Positions 1-8,668 are shown, numbered from the stretch's first letter. The stretch is 41,218 nt of DNA from OCS116 cluster bacterium AG-390-A19 (GCA_003278145.1 QCGV01000008.1:1-41218), one strand, 5' to 3'. A program made the numbers and translations. The notes: a model not told the origin generated them from the letters alone.

Positions 1-2
1 TT

Positions 3-593
3 GGATTAAATTTTTCTTCAGATGACATAGATAGTGATTACAATAATTTTATGATTAATAATTTAAAAGTCAGTAGGAGATTTAATAGCGCTTTCCAAGA
101 AAATACAAATGATACAATAGATTATAATTTTTTTAACATCGTAAATGAGTCAGTAAGTAATTTAAATATCTCAATAAGCAATGAGATAAATTTCTTAAGC
201 ACAGAAGAGAGTGTAACTGATGGAATTAGTAAAGTTAATCAATTGGTAATCCAGACAAAATTTCCTGAGACTATTAAAGATATTTTTGAAGAAAAACTTA
301 ATATTAGATTAGCTCTAGATAAAACATTTAAAGAATGGGCAGGTAGGATGCTTTTTTTTCGATTAGGAGGTGTAACTTTAGAAGTGATTGAAGGAAAAGA
401 TTTAAAGCATAATTGTGGATATTTTGGTATTGGTTGGCATACTGATAACTATAATAATTGTTATAAAAGATTAATTGAAGATGGTTTTAGTTTTTCTGAA
501 ATAAGAAAGGGAAGAAAAAAAGGCACCTTGGTATCTACCCTAAAGGAACCAATGTTAAATATACCAACTATTTTGATCGGCCTTGAGGAATAA
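3..593 (+). CDS. VOC (glyoxalase-like) family protein, 5' end cut by window edge
   Basis: The reading frame is open to the left edge, so the gene starts outside the window; the first ATG, at 51, is probably internal. 196 residues are visible. The C-terminal part reads as one vicinal-oxygen-chelate module: 'LVIQTKFPETIKDIFEEKL' starts it, 'RMLFFRLGGVTLEVIEG' is its central strand, and 'FGIGWHTDNY' to 'RKGTLVSTL' form the second half, close to uncharacterised glyoxalase-like VOC proteins. The residues before it look like the tail of an earlier module, as in two-module VOC proteins. Substrate unknown. The stop lies 4 bases before the ABC-transporter lipoprotein gene, so it is probably the first visible gene of that operon and may act on the imported compound (inference). 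Family call fairly sure, function unknown. Confidence 0.75.
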   Translation, partial: GLNFSSDDIDSDYNNFMINNLKVSRRFNSAFQENTNDTIDYNFFNIVNESVSNLNISISNEINFLSTEESVTDGISKVNQLVIQTKFPETIKDIFEEKLNIRLALDKTFKEWAGRMLFFRLGGVTLEVIEGKDLKHNCGYFGIGWHTDNYNNCYKRLIEDGFSFSEIRKGRKKGTLVSTLKEPMLNIPTILIGLEE

Positions 594-597
594 TTTC

Positions 598-1590
598 ATG
601 AAAAAAATCTATTTTATTATTTTTTTAAGTTTCTTATCCGCATGTTCCGAAGATAAAAGGGTTGAAAATGATAATGATTTATTACAAATCACTTTTGCTA
701 CTGATTGGAAAGCTCAAGCAGAGCAAGGTGGTTTTTATCAAGCCTTGGCATCAGGAAAATATATTGAAAAAGGTTTAGATGTAAAAATAATTCAAGGCAG
801 TGCAAATATTAATATTCCAAGATTATTGGCTTCAAACTCGATAGACTTTGGAATGGGTTCAAATAGTTTCATTCCCATGAATATGGTTGCTAACAATATT
901 CCTGGAAAAGCAGTTATGGCTGTATTTCAGAAAGATCCACAAATTATTATGACACATGGCGATAACAATATAAATAGCATAGATGATATTAAGGACCTTC
1001 CTATAATGATTGCAGATGCAAGTATTGGAGGATTTTGGTTGTGGTTAAAATCAAAATATAATTTTAACGATAGTCAAATTAGAAAAAAGACTATTAGTCT
1101 TGCACCTTTTTTAAAGGATGCATCCTCCATTCAACAGGGTTACTTGACTTCTGAGCCATATTTATTTGAGCAAATAACAGGACAACAGCCAAAAGTTTTC
1201 TTAATGGCTGATTACGGATATCCAAGTTATGGAGCAATGATTTTGGCTTCAAATAAAATGATAATTGAAAATCCTGATATTGTTCAAGATTTTGTTGATG
1301 CAAGCATCGAGGGTTGGGTTGAATATATATATGGTGATCCATCTCTGGGAAATCAATTGATATTGAATGAAAATAATGAAATGACTGAAGCAGTTCTTTT
1401 TCAAGCTATTAAAAAAATTAGAGAATATAATATGATATCTAATGAAGTTTTGCTTGGAAAAAATATTGGCACAATGTCAGATAAGAAATGGAATGATTTT
1501 TTTAATATAATGGCAGAAAATAATGTTTACGATAAAACTTTAAATTGGAAAGAGGCCTATACATTAAATTTTATTAAAGAAGGAAATTAA
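598..1590 (+). CDS. NMT1/THI5-like ABC transporter substrate-binding lipoprotein
   Basis: Periplasmic solute-binding component of an importer, 330 residues. I start it at ATG 598 because a GAGGAA ribosome site sits about 8 bases upstream and the result is a clean lipoprotein signal: charged MKK, a hydrophobic stretch, then the lipobox L-S-A-C with Cys16. An in-frame start at 583 adds five residues that spoil the signal. The mature part opens with 'TDWKAQAEQGGFYQALASGKY', typical of NMT1/THI5-like binding proteins (a family with binders of thiamine pyrimidine precursor, riboflavin, and aliphatic sulfonate or nitrate-like ligands). It is followed directly by the ATPase and permease (1-base, then 4-base overlap). 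The ligand cannot be read from sequence; thiamine precursor, riboflavin or another small heterocycle are candidates. No TPP riboswitch is visible, but the operon's promoter is outside the window. Confidence 0.85.
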   Translation: MKKIYFIIFLSFLSACSEDKRVENDNDLLQITFATDWKAQAEQGGFYQALASGKYIEKGLDVKIIQGSANINIPRLLASNSIDFGMGSNSFIPMNMVANNIPGKAVMAVFQKDPQIIMTHGDNNINSIDDIKDLPIMIADASIGGFWLWLKSKYNFNDSQIRKKTISLAPFLKDASSIQQGYLTSEPYLFEQITGQQPKVFLMADYGYPSYGAMILASNKMIIENPDIVQDFVDASIEGWVEYIYGDPSLGNQLILNENNEMTEAVLFQAIKKIREYNMISNEVLLGKNIGTMSDKKWNDFFNIMAENNVYDKTLNWKEAYTLNFIKEGN

Positions 1591-2315
1591 TGCTAAAGTT
1601 TAATAAGATTTATAAACAATACGATACACCTATTCTTGGACCCATAAACTTAGAAATAGAAAAAGATAGTTTTGTCTCTATTTTAGGTTCTTCTGGCGCA
1701 GGCAAATCAACCCTTTTAAGGCTAGCATCAAACTTAATTCAACCTACATCAGGATCTATAGAATATCTAAATAACAAAAAACCAAATATTGGCTTTGTTT
1801 TTCAAGATCCAACACTTCTTCCATGGAGATCAGTAATTGATAACGTACTTCTTCCAACTGAACTAACATCAAAAAATGTCAAACTCTCAAAAGAAAAGGC
1901 ATTTTTTTGGTTATCAAAGGTAGGTTTAAGGGGTAAAGAAAATTCTTTACCTAATCAACTTTCCGGTGGTCAAAAAATGAGAGTTTCAATTGCAAGAGCA
2001 ATGGCCCAAGATTGTTCATTATTGTTAATGGATGAACCTTTTGCAGCACTCGATGAGGTTTCAAGAAATAAACTTGAGGATGATTTATTAGATATTTGGG
2101 AAAAAAATAAACTGACTGTATTATTTGTTACTCATTCAGTAACAGAAGCAGTCTATTTGTCCCAGAGAGTTTTAGTTATGTCATCAAGTCCTGGTAAGAT
2201 TTTAGATGATGTAATTGTAACTGAAAAAAAATCTAGAGATGATAGTCAAAATCATGAATTCTTTTTAAAAATAAATCAGTTAACTAATATTCTTAAAAAG
2301 GAGAGTGACGAATGA
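1590..2315 (+). CDS. ABC transporter ATP-binding protein (NitT/TauT/ThiZ type)
   Basis: Cytoplasmic ATPase of the importer, 241 residues, a normal length for this subfamily. Visible motifs: Walker A GSSGAGKST at 33-41, Q-loop 'GFVFQDPTLLPW', signature LSGGQ at 124-128, Walker B LLLMDE at 144-149, D-loop 'AALDE', and the switch histidine H182 in VTHSV. 'LPWRSVIDNV' after the Q-loop is typical of SsuB/TauB/ThiZ-like ATPases. The ATG shares one base with the TAA of the binding-protein gene, and AAGGAAA just upstream serves as the ribosome site, so translation is likely coupled. Works with the permease that follows. Confidence 0.93.
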   Translation: MLKFNKIYKQYDTPILGPINLEIEKDSFVSILGSSGAGKSTLLRLASNLIQPTSGSIEYLNNKKPNIGFVFQDPTLLPWRSVIDNVLLPTELTSKNVKLSKEKAFFWLSKVGLRGKENSLPNQLSGGQKMRVSIARAMAQDCSLLLMDEPFAALDEVSRNKLEDDLLDIWEKNKLTVLFVTHSVTEAVYLSQRVLVMSSSPGKILDDVIVTEKKSRDDSQNHEFFLKINQLTNILKKESDE

Positions 2316-3088
2316 TTAAACGTTATTTATCCTTTTTAGCTCCTATTTTTACATTTATCTTACTACTATGTTCTTGGGAATTGATAGTATATTTTAAAAA
2401 TATACCAAAATATATTCTTCCTGCACCAACAGATATCTTTAGTTCCATATTATTAAATTATGAAGATTTATTGTTATCAACTTTTATTACATTTAGAATA
2501 ACTCTGCTTGCTTTTTTTATTGCATCCTTTTTAGCTATATTTATAGCAGTATTATTTTCTCAATCTAAAATAATTGAATTATCTCTTTATCCGATTGCTG
2601 TAATTTTTCAGGTCACTCCAGTAGTTGCAATTGCACCATTAATTTTAATCTGGGTTGGTTTAGATAACGCTGAATACGCTATTTTAATTTTGGCTGTTAT
2701 CGTTGCATTCTTTCCAGTTTTAGCAAATACAAATTTAGGAATTAGGTCGGTTGAAAAAAATCTTAGTGAACTATTTAGTCTTTATGAGGCAACCAGATTT
2801 AAAAGATTATTTAAACTTCAGTTACCATATGCTTTGCCCTTTATTCTTACAGGTATGAAAACTTCAATTGGTTTAGCTTTAATTGGTGCTGTTGTAGCAG
2901 AATTTGTTGCTGGATCAGGAACCTCAACCGGTTTAGCATGGAGAATTATTGAGGCTGGTAATCGTCTTGATATACCAAAATTATTTGCGGCTTTAATACT
3001 TTTGGTTGTTTTAGGTATTTTTCTATTTTTACTAATGACATTAATAGAGAAACTATTACTTAGACGTTGGGATTTCGATAAAAATTAA
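2312..3088 (+). CDS. ABC transporter permease (NitT/TauT/ThiX type)
   Basis: Inner-membrane channel subunit, 258 residues, with about six hydrophobic segments. It carries the EAA-loop region that contacts the ATPase ('LYEATRFKRLFKLQLPYALPF'), and the BPD_transp_1-like 'GLALIGAVVAEFVAG' after it. The ATG overlaps the ATPase stop as ATGA, the classic coupled arrangement. With its neighbours it completes a one-lipoprotein, one-ATPase, one-permease importer (permease and ATPase presumably as homodimers). A nitroreductase-family gene follows after 14 bases. Substrate undetermined. Confidence 0.92.
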   Translation: MIKRYLSFLAPIFTFILLLCSWELIVYFKNIPKYILPAPTDIFSSILLNYEDLLLSTFITFRITLLAFFIASFLAIFIAVLFSQSKIIELSLYPIAVIFQVTPVVAIAPLILIWVGLDNAEYAILILAVIVAFFPVLANTNLGIRSVEKNLSELFSLYEATRFKRLFKLQLPYALPFILTGMKTSIGLALIGAVVAEFVAGSGTSTGLAWRIIEAGNRLDIPKLFAALILLVVLGIFLFLLMTLIEKLLLRRWDFDKN

Positions 3089-3102
3089 ATGTGGAGTTTA
3101 AA

Positions 3103-3798
3103 ATGAGGGATATTAATAAAAAATCAAGAACAGTAAGCGAAGCATTAGATACAAGATTAACTTGTCGAGCTTTTAAAAGTACTGCAATTAAAAAGGAAGT
3201 TATTTTTAATATTCTTGATAAGGCAAGAAGATCGCCTTCAGGTGGAAATTTACAACCATGGAGAGTGTGGGTTGTATCAGGTGACCCGCTTAAAAATTTT
3301 AAAGAGGAAATTCAATTAAAAGCTTCAAAGAATCCTAGAGGCGAAGGGACCGAGTATAAGATTTATCCTCCGAATTTAAAAGATCCTTATGAAAAGAGAA
3401 GAAAAGAAGTTGGTGAGGGTATGTATAAAGCAATAAATGTATCAAGAGATGATAAAATTGGAAGAATTAAACAGTTTATGAAAAATTTTGAATTTTTTGA
3501 TGCACCAGTAGCTTTATTTTTCGCAATTGATAGAGAAATGCAAGAGGGACAATGGTCAGACCTTGGTATGTTTATACAATCAATTATGCTTTTAGCTAGA
3601 GAAGAGGGTTTGCATACTGCTCCTCAAGAAGCATGGGCGATTTGGTATAAATCTGTAGGAGATTTTTTAAAAATACCTAATGAACTCATGCTCTTTTGTG
3701 GAATGGGTATTGGGTATGCTGATCCAGATAACCCTATTAACGAATTTAGAAGTAATAGAGCTGATGTTAACGAATTTTCGGAATTTATAGGTTTTTAA
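3103..3798 (+). CDS. Nitroreductase family protein (FMN-dependent)
   Basis: Predicted flavoprotein oxidoreductase of the NfnB/NfsA-like superfamily, 231 residues from ATG 3103. A GTG at 3091 is in frame, but it belongs to the GGAG ribosome site spaced six bases from ATG 3103, so the later start is better. Family marks: 'TRLTCRAF' near the N-terminus and 'RRSPSGGNLQPWRVWVV' (phosphate/FMN-binding region), 'DLGMFIQSIMLLAREEGL' in the middle and 'GMGIGYADPDNPIN' near the end. The last parts resemble nitrobenzoate/nitroarene reductase-like members. It is last in the VOC/ABC operon, so it may reduce the imported compound or a breakdown product (inference). It overlaps the convergent CoA-transferase gene by 4 bases. 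Confidence 0.88.
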   Translation: MRDINKKSRTVSEALDTRLTCRAFKSTAIKKEVIFNILDKARRSPSGGNLQPWRVWVVSGDPLKNFKEEIQLKASKNPRGEGTEYKIYPPNLKDPYEKRRKEVGEGMYKAINVSRDDKIGRIKQFMKNFEFFDAPVALFFAIDREMQEGQWSDLGMFIQSIMLLAREEGLHTAPQEAWAIWYKSVGDFLKIPNELMLFCGMGIGYADPDNPINEFRSNRADVNEFSEFIGF

Positions 3799-4979
3799 AT
3801 AATTCTTTTCTCTTTAAATTCTTTAATTTCTTCATTAGTAAAACCTAGATCTTTCAAAATTTCCTCTGTGTGTTCTCCTAAAATTGGCGGTCTTCTCTCG
3901 ATAGTATTTTCTGAATTTGATAATTTTACCGGAAGACCCATGACAGGAGACTTACCAGGTATACCAGGATACTCAAGGTCTTGAAAGAAGTTCATGGCCT
4001 TAACATGTGGATCATCGAGAGCATCTTGTAAATCATTGACAGGTCCAGCAGGTACGCTTGCATTTGCTAACAAATCTAATGCTTCTTTACTAGTGTACTG
4101 TGATGCCCATTCGCTTGTTTTTTTGCTTAAAATCTCTCCATTTATTCCTCTGTTAATATCAGTGGAAAATTCCTCTTTATCTAACAAATCTTCAGCACCC
4201 ACTAGGTTTGCCCATCGCTTGAATAAAGTATTACCAAGGACTTGGACAACTATCCACCCATCCTTAGTTTCAACCATATCGACTGGACCAGCATAAGGGC
4301 TTCTGTTTCCAATTGCTTTTCTATTTTTCTTTGTTATTGATTGTTCTATTAAGTGTGTATTCATAAATGCTAATGAAGTTGCAAAAAGTGCACCTTCTAC
4401 AATTTGTCCTTTTCCGGTTTGATTCCTCTCGATAATTGCTGCAAGAGTTCCCATTGCAGTCAAAGAGGCTGTACCATAGTCAATATAAGGTGAATATGCT
4501 TTAACAGGCTCAGTCTCATCCCCTGTTAAATAAGCTGCACCAGACATTGCCTGACCAACTCCATCAAATCCAACTCTTTCAGAATATGGCCCTCCTGCTC
4601 CAAAGGCTGAAACTGTTGTTAGAATTATACCAGGATTATATTTAGAAATCGTTTCATAATCTATACCCATCCTTTTGAGAGTTTGAGGAGGAAGATTTGC
4701 AATAACTACATCAGCAGATTTTATTAACTTCTCAACAATACTAGAAGAACCCTCTTTAGTAGGATTTAAAGTCATTCCTTTTTTATTTCGGTTCATCTGC
4801 ATAAACATTGCACCTTCACCGCCTTCTTCTTTTAAAGGATGAATAAACCTATCCTCTGATCCATCTAGTCTTTCAATTCGAATTACCTCTGCACCAAGAT
4901 CTCCTAATAGTGCTCCACAATATGGACCAGCAATATACCTTCCAAAGTCTAAAACTCTGATGTCTTTTAAAATTTTCAA
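3795..4979 (-). CDS. Class III CoA-transferase (CaiB/BaiF family)
   Basis: Transfers CoA between carboxylic acids; 394 residues, typical length. Family signatures: N-terminal 'LKDIRVLDFGRYIAGPYCGALLGDLGAEVIRIE', 'MNRNKKGMTLNP', 'DVVIANLPPQTLKRMGIDY', and 'GFDGVGQAMSGAAYLTG'. D167 in 'YIDYGTAS' is at the position expected for the catalytic aspartate (D169 in formyl-CoA transferase). Annotated start is TTG 4979, preceded by AAGGGG; no nearby ATG gives a full N-terminus. It stands alone on this strand, divergent from the two-component system, with a long inverted repeat between. Substrates cannot be read from sequence; the genome has many other CoA-dependent acid-degradation genes. Confidence 0.92.
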   Translation of the reverse strand: MKILKDIRVLDFGRYIAGPYCGALLGDLGAEVIRIERLDGSEDRFIHPLKEEGGEGAMFMQMNRNKKGMTLNPTKEGSSSIVEKLIKSADVVIANLPPQTLKRMGIDYETISKYNPGIILTTVSAFGAGGPYSERVGFDGVGQAMSGAAYLTGDETEPVKAYSPYIDYGTASLTAMGTLAAIIERNQTGKGQIVEGALFATSLAFMNTHLIEQSITKKNRKAIGNRSPYAGPVDMVETKDGWIVVQVLGNTLFKRWANLVGAEDLLDKEEFSTDINRGINGEILSKKTSEWASQYTSKEALDLLANASVPAGPVNDLQDALDDPHVKAMNFFQDLEYPGIPGKSPVMGLPVKLSNSENTIERRPPILGEHTEEILKDLGFTNEEIKEFKEKRII

Positions 4980-5067
4980 TTCAAACCCCTTTTAAAACAT
5001 TACGAAAAATTAATAATATAGAAATGTATTGGTAAATAACAATAGCGCAATATGTATTTGTGAAAAT

Positions 5068-5124
5068 ATTTGACTGTATTTGAGTACCTCAGTCTCCCCA
5101 GAAAAATATCAAGTACAGTCAAAT
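5068..5124. repeat. Spaced 16-bp inverted repeat between divergent genes (possible operator or hairpin)
   Basis: Arms at 5068-5083 (ATTTGACTGTATTTGA) and 5109-5124 (TCAAGTACAGTCAAAT) are reverse complements at 15 of 16 positions, separated by 25 bases. The spacer contains another CAGTC (5090-5094) and a small TGAG-TAC-CTCA stem. It lies about 90 bases before the CoA-transferase start and about 50 before the response-regulator start. There is no T-tract, so it is not a terminator. Each arm could be half of a dimeric regulator site, or the RNA could form a leader hairpin. Confidence 0.6.
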
Positions 5125-5176
5125 TAATCACTAACTTTTCTCAAATAATTAGATTATTCTATAGGTGGAGAATGAA

Positions 5177-5857
5177 ATGCACATTTTACTTATTGAAGAT
5201 GATATTAATGCAGCGAGCTATGTAATTAAAGGCTTAAAAGAAAGTGGTCATGTTGTAGATCATGCTTCTGATGGAGAAGAAGGGATGGAATTATCCCTAA
5301 CACTAAAATTTGATGTTATAATTATTGATAGAATGTTGCCTAAATTAGACGGATTATCATTAATAAAAAAAATAAGAGACCAAAAAATTAATACACCGAT
5401 TTTAATTTTATCTGCATTAGGTGAGGTAGACGAAAAGGTTTTAGGCTTAAAAGCGGGGGCAGATGATTATTTAGCAAAACCTTTTTCATTTTCTGAGTTA
5501 TTAGCAAGGATAGAAGTTCTTGTTCGAAGAACAAATCCTGAAGTAAAGGAGACTTCAATAAAGGTTGGAAGTCTAATTATGAATCTACTCACACGACAGG
5601 TTCATCGTAATGGAATTGAAATAGAGCTTCAGCCTAGGGAATTTAGATTACTTGAATTTTTAATGAGGCGCTCCAATCAAGTTGTTACTAGAACAATGTT
5701 ATTAGAAGGAGTTTGGGAATATCATTTTGACCCTCAAACAAATGTAATAGATGTTCACATCTCTAGATTACGTTCTAAAATCGATAAACCATTTGATGGT
5801 AAAGAAATGTTATTTACTGAAAGAGGAGCAGGGTATGCTCTAAGAACTGATGATTGA
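5177..5857 (+). CDS. OmpR/PhoB-family response regulator
   Basis: DNA-binding output of a two-component system, 226 residues. Start at ATG 5177, six bases after GGAG; the in-frame GTG at 5165 lies within that ribosome site. Receiver domain about 1-115: acidic pair D8/D9, phospho-acceptor D51 in 'VIIIDRMLP', switch S79, and K101 in 'DDYLAKPF'. C-terminal winged helix about 125-225, with 'LQPREFRLLEFLMRR', 'VIDVHISRLRSKID' and 'TERGAGYAL'. Overall look is of the CusR/QseB/TctD group. Its stop overlaps the histidine kinase start by 8 bases. Regulation and target genes unknown; the inverted repeat upstream is a candidate autoregulatory site. Confidence 0.95.
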   Translation: MHILLIEDDINAASYVIKGLKESGHVVDHASDGEEGMELSLTLKFDVIIIDRMLPKLDGLSLIKKIRDQKINTPILILSALGEVDEKVLGLKAGADDYLAKPFSFSELLARIEVLVRRTNPEVKETSIKVGSLIMNLLTRQVHRNGIEIELQPREFRLLEFLMRRSNQVVTRTMLLEGVWEYHFDPQTNVIDVHISRLRSKIDKPFDGKEMLFTERGAGYALRTDD

Positions 5858-7229
5858 TTTATTTCGCTTAACAAGTTTTCGCATAATATTTATTTATATT
5901 ATTTTATTAGTTCTTTCTATTAGTCTTGTTGCATTTTTCTTATATTGGTCAACTTCAAGAGATTTTCAAGCGAAAGTTGATAATGAGATAATTCAAGAAA
6001 GCATAAGACTAAGTCAAGTTCACAAGAGATACAAAGAGGTTGGTCTTATTAGAGAAATTCAATATCTTTCAAGGACCCCAAACCCCAATTTATATATCTT
6101 AAGAGATTCTAATAACAAATTTATCGCAGGTAATTTTTCAGATACTGATTCTTTATGGAATCTAACAAGACTGGAAAAAGGAGGAGTTTTATTCTCGTTT
6201 GAAAAGAAGAATGTTGATGGTGATATAATCAGGAAATATTATTTTAGAGGTAAAGAGTTCATAGTTAGAAATAAATATAATTTAATTGTAGCTAGAGATG
6301 TCAGTTATGAGAATTATCTTAAGGATCGGTTTTTTAATACAATTTTAAGCACATCATTATTGATTATTTTTCTAGGATTATTAGGTGGATATGTTTTAAG
6401 TAGAAATTTCCTTAACAGAATTTCTGCAATAAATAAAACAAGTCTTGAAATAATGGATGGAGATCTCTCAATGAGATTACCCACATCATCTAATAATGAT
6501 GAATTAAATCAGTTATCTCTTAATCTAAATAATATGCTTGATAGGCTAAACAGGCTTATGGTTGGAATGAAGGATGTGAGTGACAATATAGCCCATGATT
6601 TAAGAACTCCTTTAAATAAGATAAGAACGAATTTAGAAGTTACCTTAATGTCAAATCCCAATACAGAAAGTTATAGAGAAACTATTAAGGAGGTAATAGA
6701 TGATGTTGATCAGGTAATTAATACATTTAATTCCTTGCTTGCAATATCAAGAGTAGATTCTGGTTCTGTATCGCTTAAAAAGGAAAAAATTAATATCAGG
6801 AATTTGATAGAAGATATCATTGATCTATGGGAACCTTTAGCAGAAGAAAAAGGTGTAACTTTAAATAATGAATGTCATGCTGATATGTATCTAGAAGGAA
6901 ATAAGAATCTTTTATCTCAGGCTATTTCCAATCTTATCGATAATTCTATTAAGTATGGAAACGATAAGAATATAGTAAACATTGGTTCACAGGATAATAA
7001 AGATAACATTGTAATATGGGTATCTGATAAAGGGCCTGGCATTCAGGATTCTGATAAAGAAAAAGTTCTAGATAGATTTACAAGGTTGGATACTAGCAGA
7101 AATACATCTGGCACGGGCTTGGGTTTAAGTTTAGTGGCCTCAATGATAAAATTTCATAAGGGTGACTTAGAGTTGCTTGATGCAAAACCAAAAGGTCTTA
7201 TTGTTAAGCTTCAGATACCTTCTAGTTAA
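5850..7229 (+). CDS. Sensor histidine kinase (HAMP, HisKA, HATPase)
   Basis: Inner-membrane sensor paired with the preceding regulator, 459 residues. A first membrane segment spans about 12-33 and a second about 162-183; the ~130 residues between form a periplasmic sensor with no domain I recognise. A HAMP linker follows ('LSRNFLNRISAINKTSLEIMDGDLSMRLP'). The H-box is 'NIAHDLRTPLNKIR' with phospho-accepting H249. The ATP-binding domain shows the N-box around D364/N365, G1 box DKGPGI from 393 and G2 box GTGLGL from 421. All catalytic motifs are intact. The ATG lies inside the end of the regulator gene, indicating coupled expression. Signal sensed unknown. Confidence 0.94.
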   Translation: MIDLFRLTSFRIIFIYIILLVLSISLVAFFLYWSTSRDFQAKVDNEIIQESIRLSQVHKRYKEVGLIREIQYLSRTPNPNLYILRDSNNKFIAGNFSDTDSLWNLTRLEKGGVLFSFEKKNVDGDIIRKYYFRGKEFIVRNKYNLIVARDVSYENYLKDRFFNTILSTSLLIIFLGLLGGYVLSRNFLNRISAINKTSLEIMDGDLSMRLPTSSNNDELNQLSLNLNNMLDRLNRLMVGMKDVSDNIAHDLRTPLNKIRTNLEVTLMSNPNTESYRETIKEVIDDVDQVINTFNSLLAISRVDSGSVSLKKEKINIRNLIEDIIDLWEPLAEEKGVTLNNECHADMYLEGNKNLLSQAISNLIDNSIKYGNDKNIVNIGSQDNKDNIVIWVSDKGPGIQDSDKEKVLDRFTRLDTSRNTSGTGLGLSLVASMIKFHKGDLELLDAKPKGLIVKLQIPSS

Positions 7230-7235
7230 ACCTTG

Positions 7236-8015
7236 TTACAATCCCCCTGAAACAAAAAGACACTGTCCTGTAACCCATCCTGAGGCTGGTGAGGCCATAA
7301 AGACGACTGCCGCTCCAATGTCTTCAGGTTTACCCCATCTTTTTAATGGAATATTAATCATTTTTTTTAATTGTTCTTCTCTTTCAGGAGTATCCATTTT
7401 CATGGAGTCTATAAAGTTTTCAGTTGGAATTGGACCAGGTGCAACCGCATTTACTCTTATATGAGGAGCAAGCTCATGAGAGAAAGTTGCGGTTAAGCTA
7501 TTAATTGCTGCCTTGGAGGCTCCATAAGGTCCGTTTTTGATATTTGGTCCCATATTTTTTGATGAAGTAGAGGATATATTGATAATTGATCCACCATTTT
7601 CACTCATATATTTGGCAGCCACAACGCACCCTGACCACGCAGCCTTTATGTTTAAGTCTAACTGAGCATTAAATTGATCAGGTGATGTTCTTGTTAGATA
7701 TCTTGGCGTTCCGTCTGGAAGACCTCCAGCATTATTAACCCATATTGATAATTTACCAAACTTGTCTATCGTTTTTTTTCCAAGATTTTCCATTGATTCT
7801 GTTTCTATTACATTTGTAGGAACAACAAGTGCATTTTTTCCTTTTGTTTCAATTTCTTTAGCCACATCATTTAATTGATCTTCGCTACGAGAGGCAACAA
7901 CAACATCAGCACCTGCTTCAGCGAGAGCTAATGCAATTCCTTTTCCTATTCCTTTACCAGCACCTGTAACAACAGCAACTTCACCCTCTAGGTTAAATAA
8001 ATTTAAAATAGACAT
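7236..8015 (-). CDS. Short-chain dehydrogenase/reductase (SDR family)
   Basis: NAD(P)-dependent oxidoreductase, 259 residues, classical SDR size. The cofactor motif TGAGKGIG is at 17-24, 'NNAGG' follows the fourth strand, and the catalytic pair is Y164/K168 in YGASK with a serine in the 'INISSTSS' strand just before. The C-terminus 'GWVTGQCLFVSGG' is the usual family ending. Overall most like 7-alpha-hydroxysteroid dehydrogenase / 3-oxoacyl-ACP reductase-like members; the substrate cannot be assigned. A GGGGG ribosome site precedes ATG 8015. It follows glyoxalase I after 25 bases and is probably co-transcribed; it ends 6 bases from the convergent kinase gene. Confidence 0.93.
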   Translation of the reverse strand: MSILNLFNLEGEVAVVTGAGKGIGKGIALALAEAGADVVVASRSEDQLNDVAKEIETKGKNALVVPTNVIETESMENLGKKTIDKFGKLSIWVNNAGGLPDGTPRYLTRTSPDQFNAQLDLNIKAAWSGCVVAAKYMSENGGSIINISSTSSKNMGPNIKNGPYGASKAAINSLTATFSHELAPHIRVNAVAPGPIPTENFIDSMKMDTPEREEQLKKMINIPLKRWGKPEDIGAAVVFMASPASGWVTGQCLFVSGGL

Positions 8016-8040
8016 TTTTACCCCCTTTTTTCATTTGATT

Positions 8041-8556
8041 TTATATCGTGCTTGAAAGACCTTTAGCAGATAATATTTCTATCCAATATCCGTCTGGATC
8101 TTTAATAAATGCAAGTCCCTTCATATTTCCATCATCTGGTTTTTTTTGAAATTCGACACCTTTTTTTTCAAATCTTGAACATGCTTCGTAAACATCTGGT
8201 ACAGTTATTCCAATGTGACCAAATCCTCTTGGATCAGAGTTACCATCATGATGTTTAAAATTTTCATCATTTTCTGTACCCCAATTATGAGTAAGTTCTA
8301 ATACAGCTTTTTGACTTAAAGCATATGCAAATCTATCGTTTTTATTTTCTGGAACAGGATCATCATTTGATCGTAAGTAGGCTAAAAAATATAAAGAAAA
8401 ATCATAGTCAGGAAAATCTAATTTTTTTAGTAAAGTCATGCCAAGGATATTTGTATAAAACTCTAATGATTTTTTTGGATCTTTAATTCTAAGCATGGTT
8501 TGATTAAAAATATATTCTTGTGTTTCTTCATCTGGTTTTTGTGACATTTCTTCCAT
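8041..8556 (-). CDS. gloA: Lactoylglutathione lyase (glyoxalase I)
   Basis: Converts the methylglyoxal-glutathione hemithioacetal to S-lactoylglutathione in the cytoplasm, the first step of methylglyoxal detoxification. 171 residues from the ATG at 8556, which follows GGAG by six bases; an in-frame ATG four codons earlier overlaps that site. It is the long, eukaryote-like (Pseudomonas GloA3/human) type: '[18 protein letters not shown]', '[10 protein letters not shown]', '[13 protein letters not shown]', '[17 protein letters not shown]'. The four expected metal ligands, Gln, Glu, His and Glu, are all present in these segments. This long form is usually associated with Zn, the short form with Ni. 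The second glyoxalase enzyme (GloB) is not in the window. First gene of an apparent pair with the SDR. Confidence 0.95.
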   Translation of the reverse strand: MEEMSQKPDEETQEYIFNQTMLRIKDPKKSLEFYTNILGMTLLKKLDFPDYDFSLYFLAYLRSNDDPVPENKNDRFAYALSQKAVLELTHNWGTENDENFKHHDGNSDPRGFGHIGITVPDVYEACSRFEKKGVEFQKKPDDGNMKGLAFIKDPDGYWIEILSAKGLSSTI

Positions 8557-8610
8557 AAATATCTCCATATTAATTTTTATACTTCATATGATTAAATCAA
8601 ATAAAGCAAT

Positions 8611-8640
8611 AAAAAAAGGGCCACTAGTTGCAGCCCTTTT
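8611..8640 (-). terminator. Intrinsic terminator after the TonB-dependent receptor
   Basis: Read leftward: AAAAGGGC, 11-base loop, GCCC followed by seven T. The full stem is 8 bp (8614-8621 with 8633-8640). It lies 28 bases after the receptor stop and before gloA, so the receptor is likely a separate transcript. Confidence 0.8.
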
Positions 8641-8668
8641 AATGTGATTATAAAGCTTAGGTTATGAT

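Noticed and set aside
3994-4296. Plus-strand open frame within the CoA-transferase gene
   Set aside because: Antisense shadow of a strongly conserved gene; no ribosome site and no recognisable domain.
4980-5176. Terminator or riboswitch in the divergent gap with the inverted repeat
   Set aside because: No T-tract follows either arm, and I could match no known riboswitch core; kept only as an unexplained repeat.
7177-7464. Plus-strand open frame over the end of the kinase and the SDR gene
   Set aside because: It overlaps the well-supported kinase end and lies opposite the SDR gene, which has intact catalytic motifs. It is a shadow frame.
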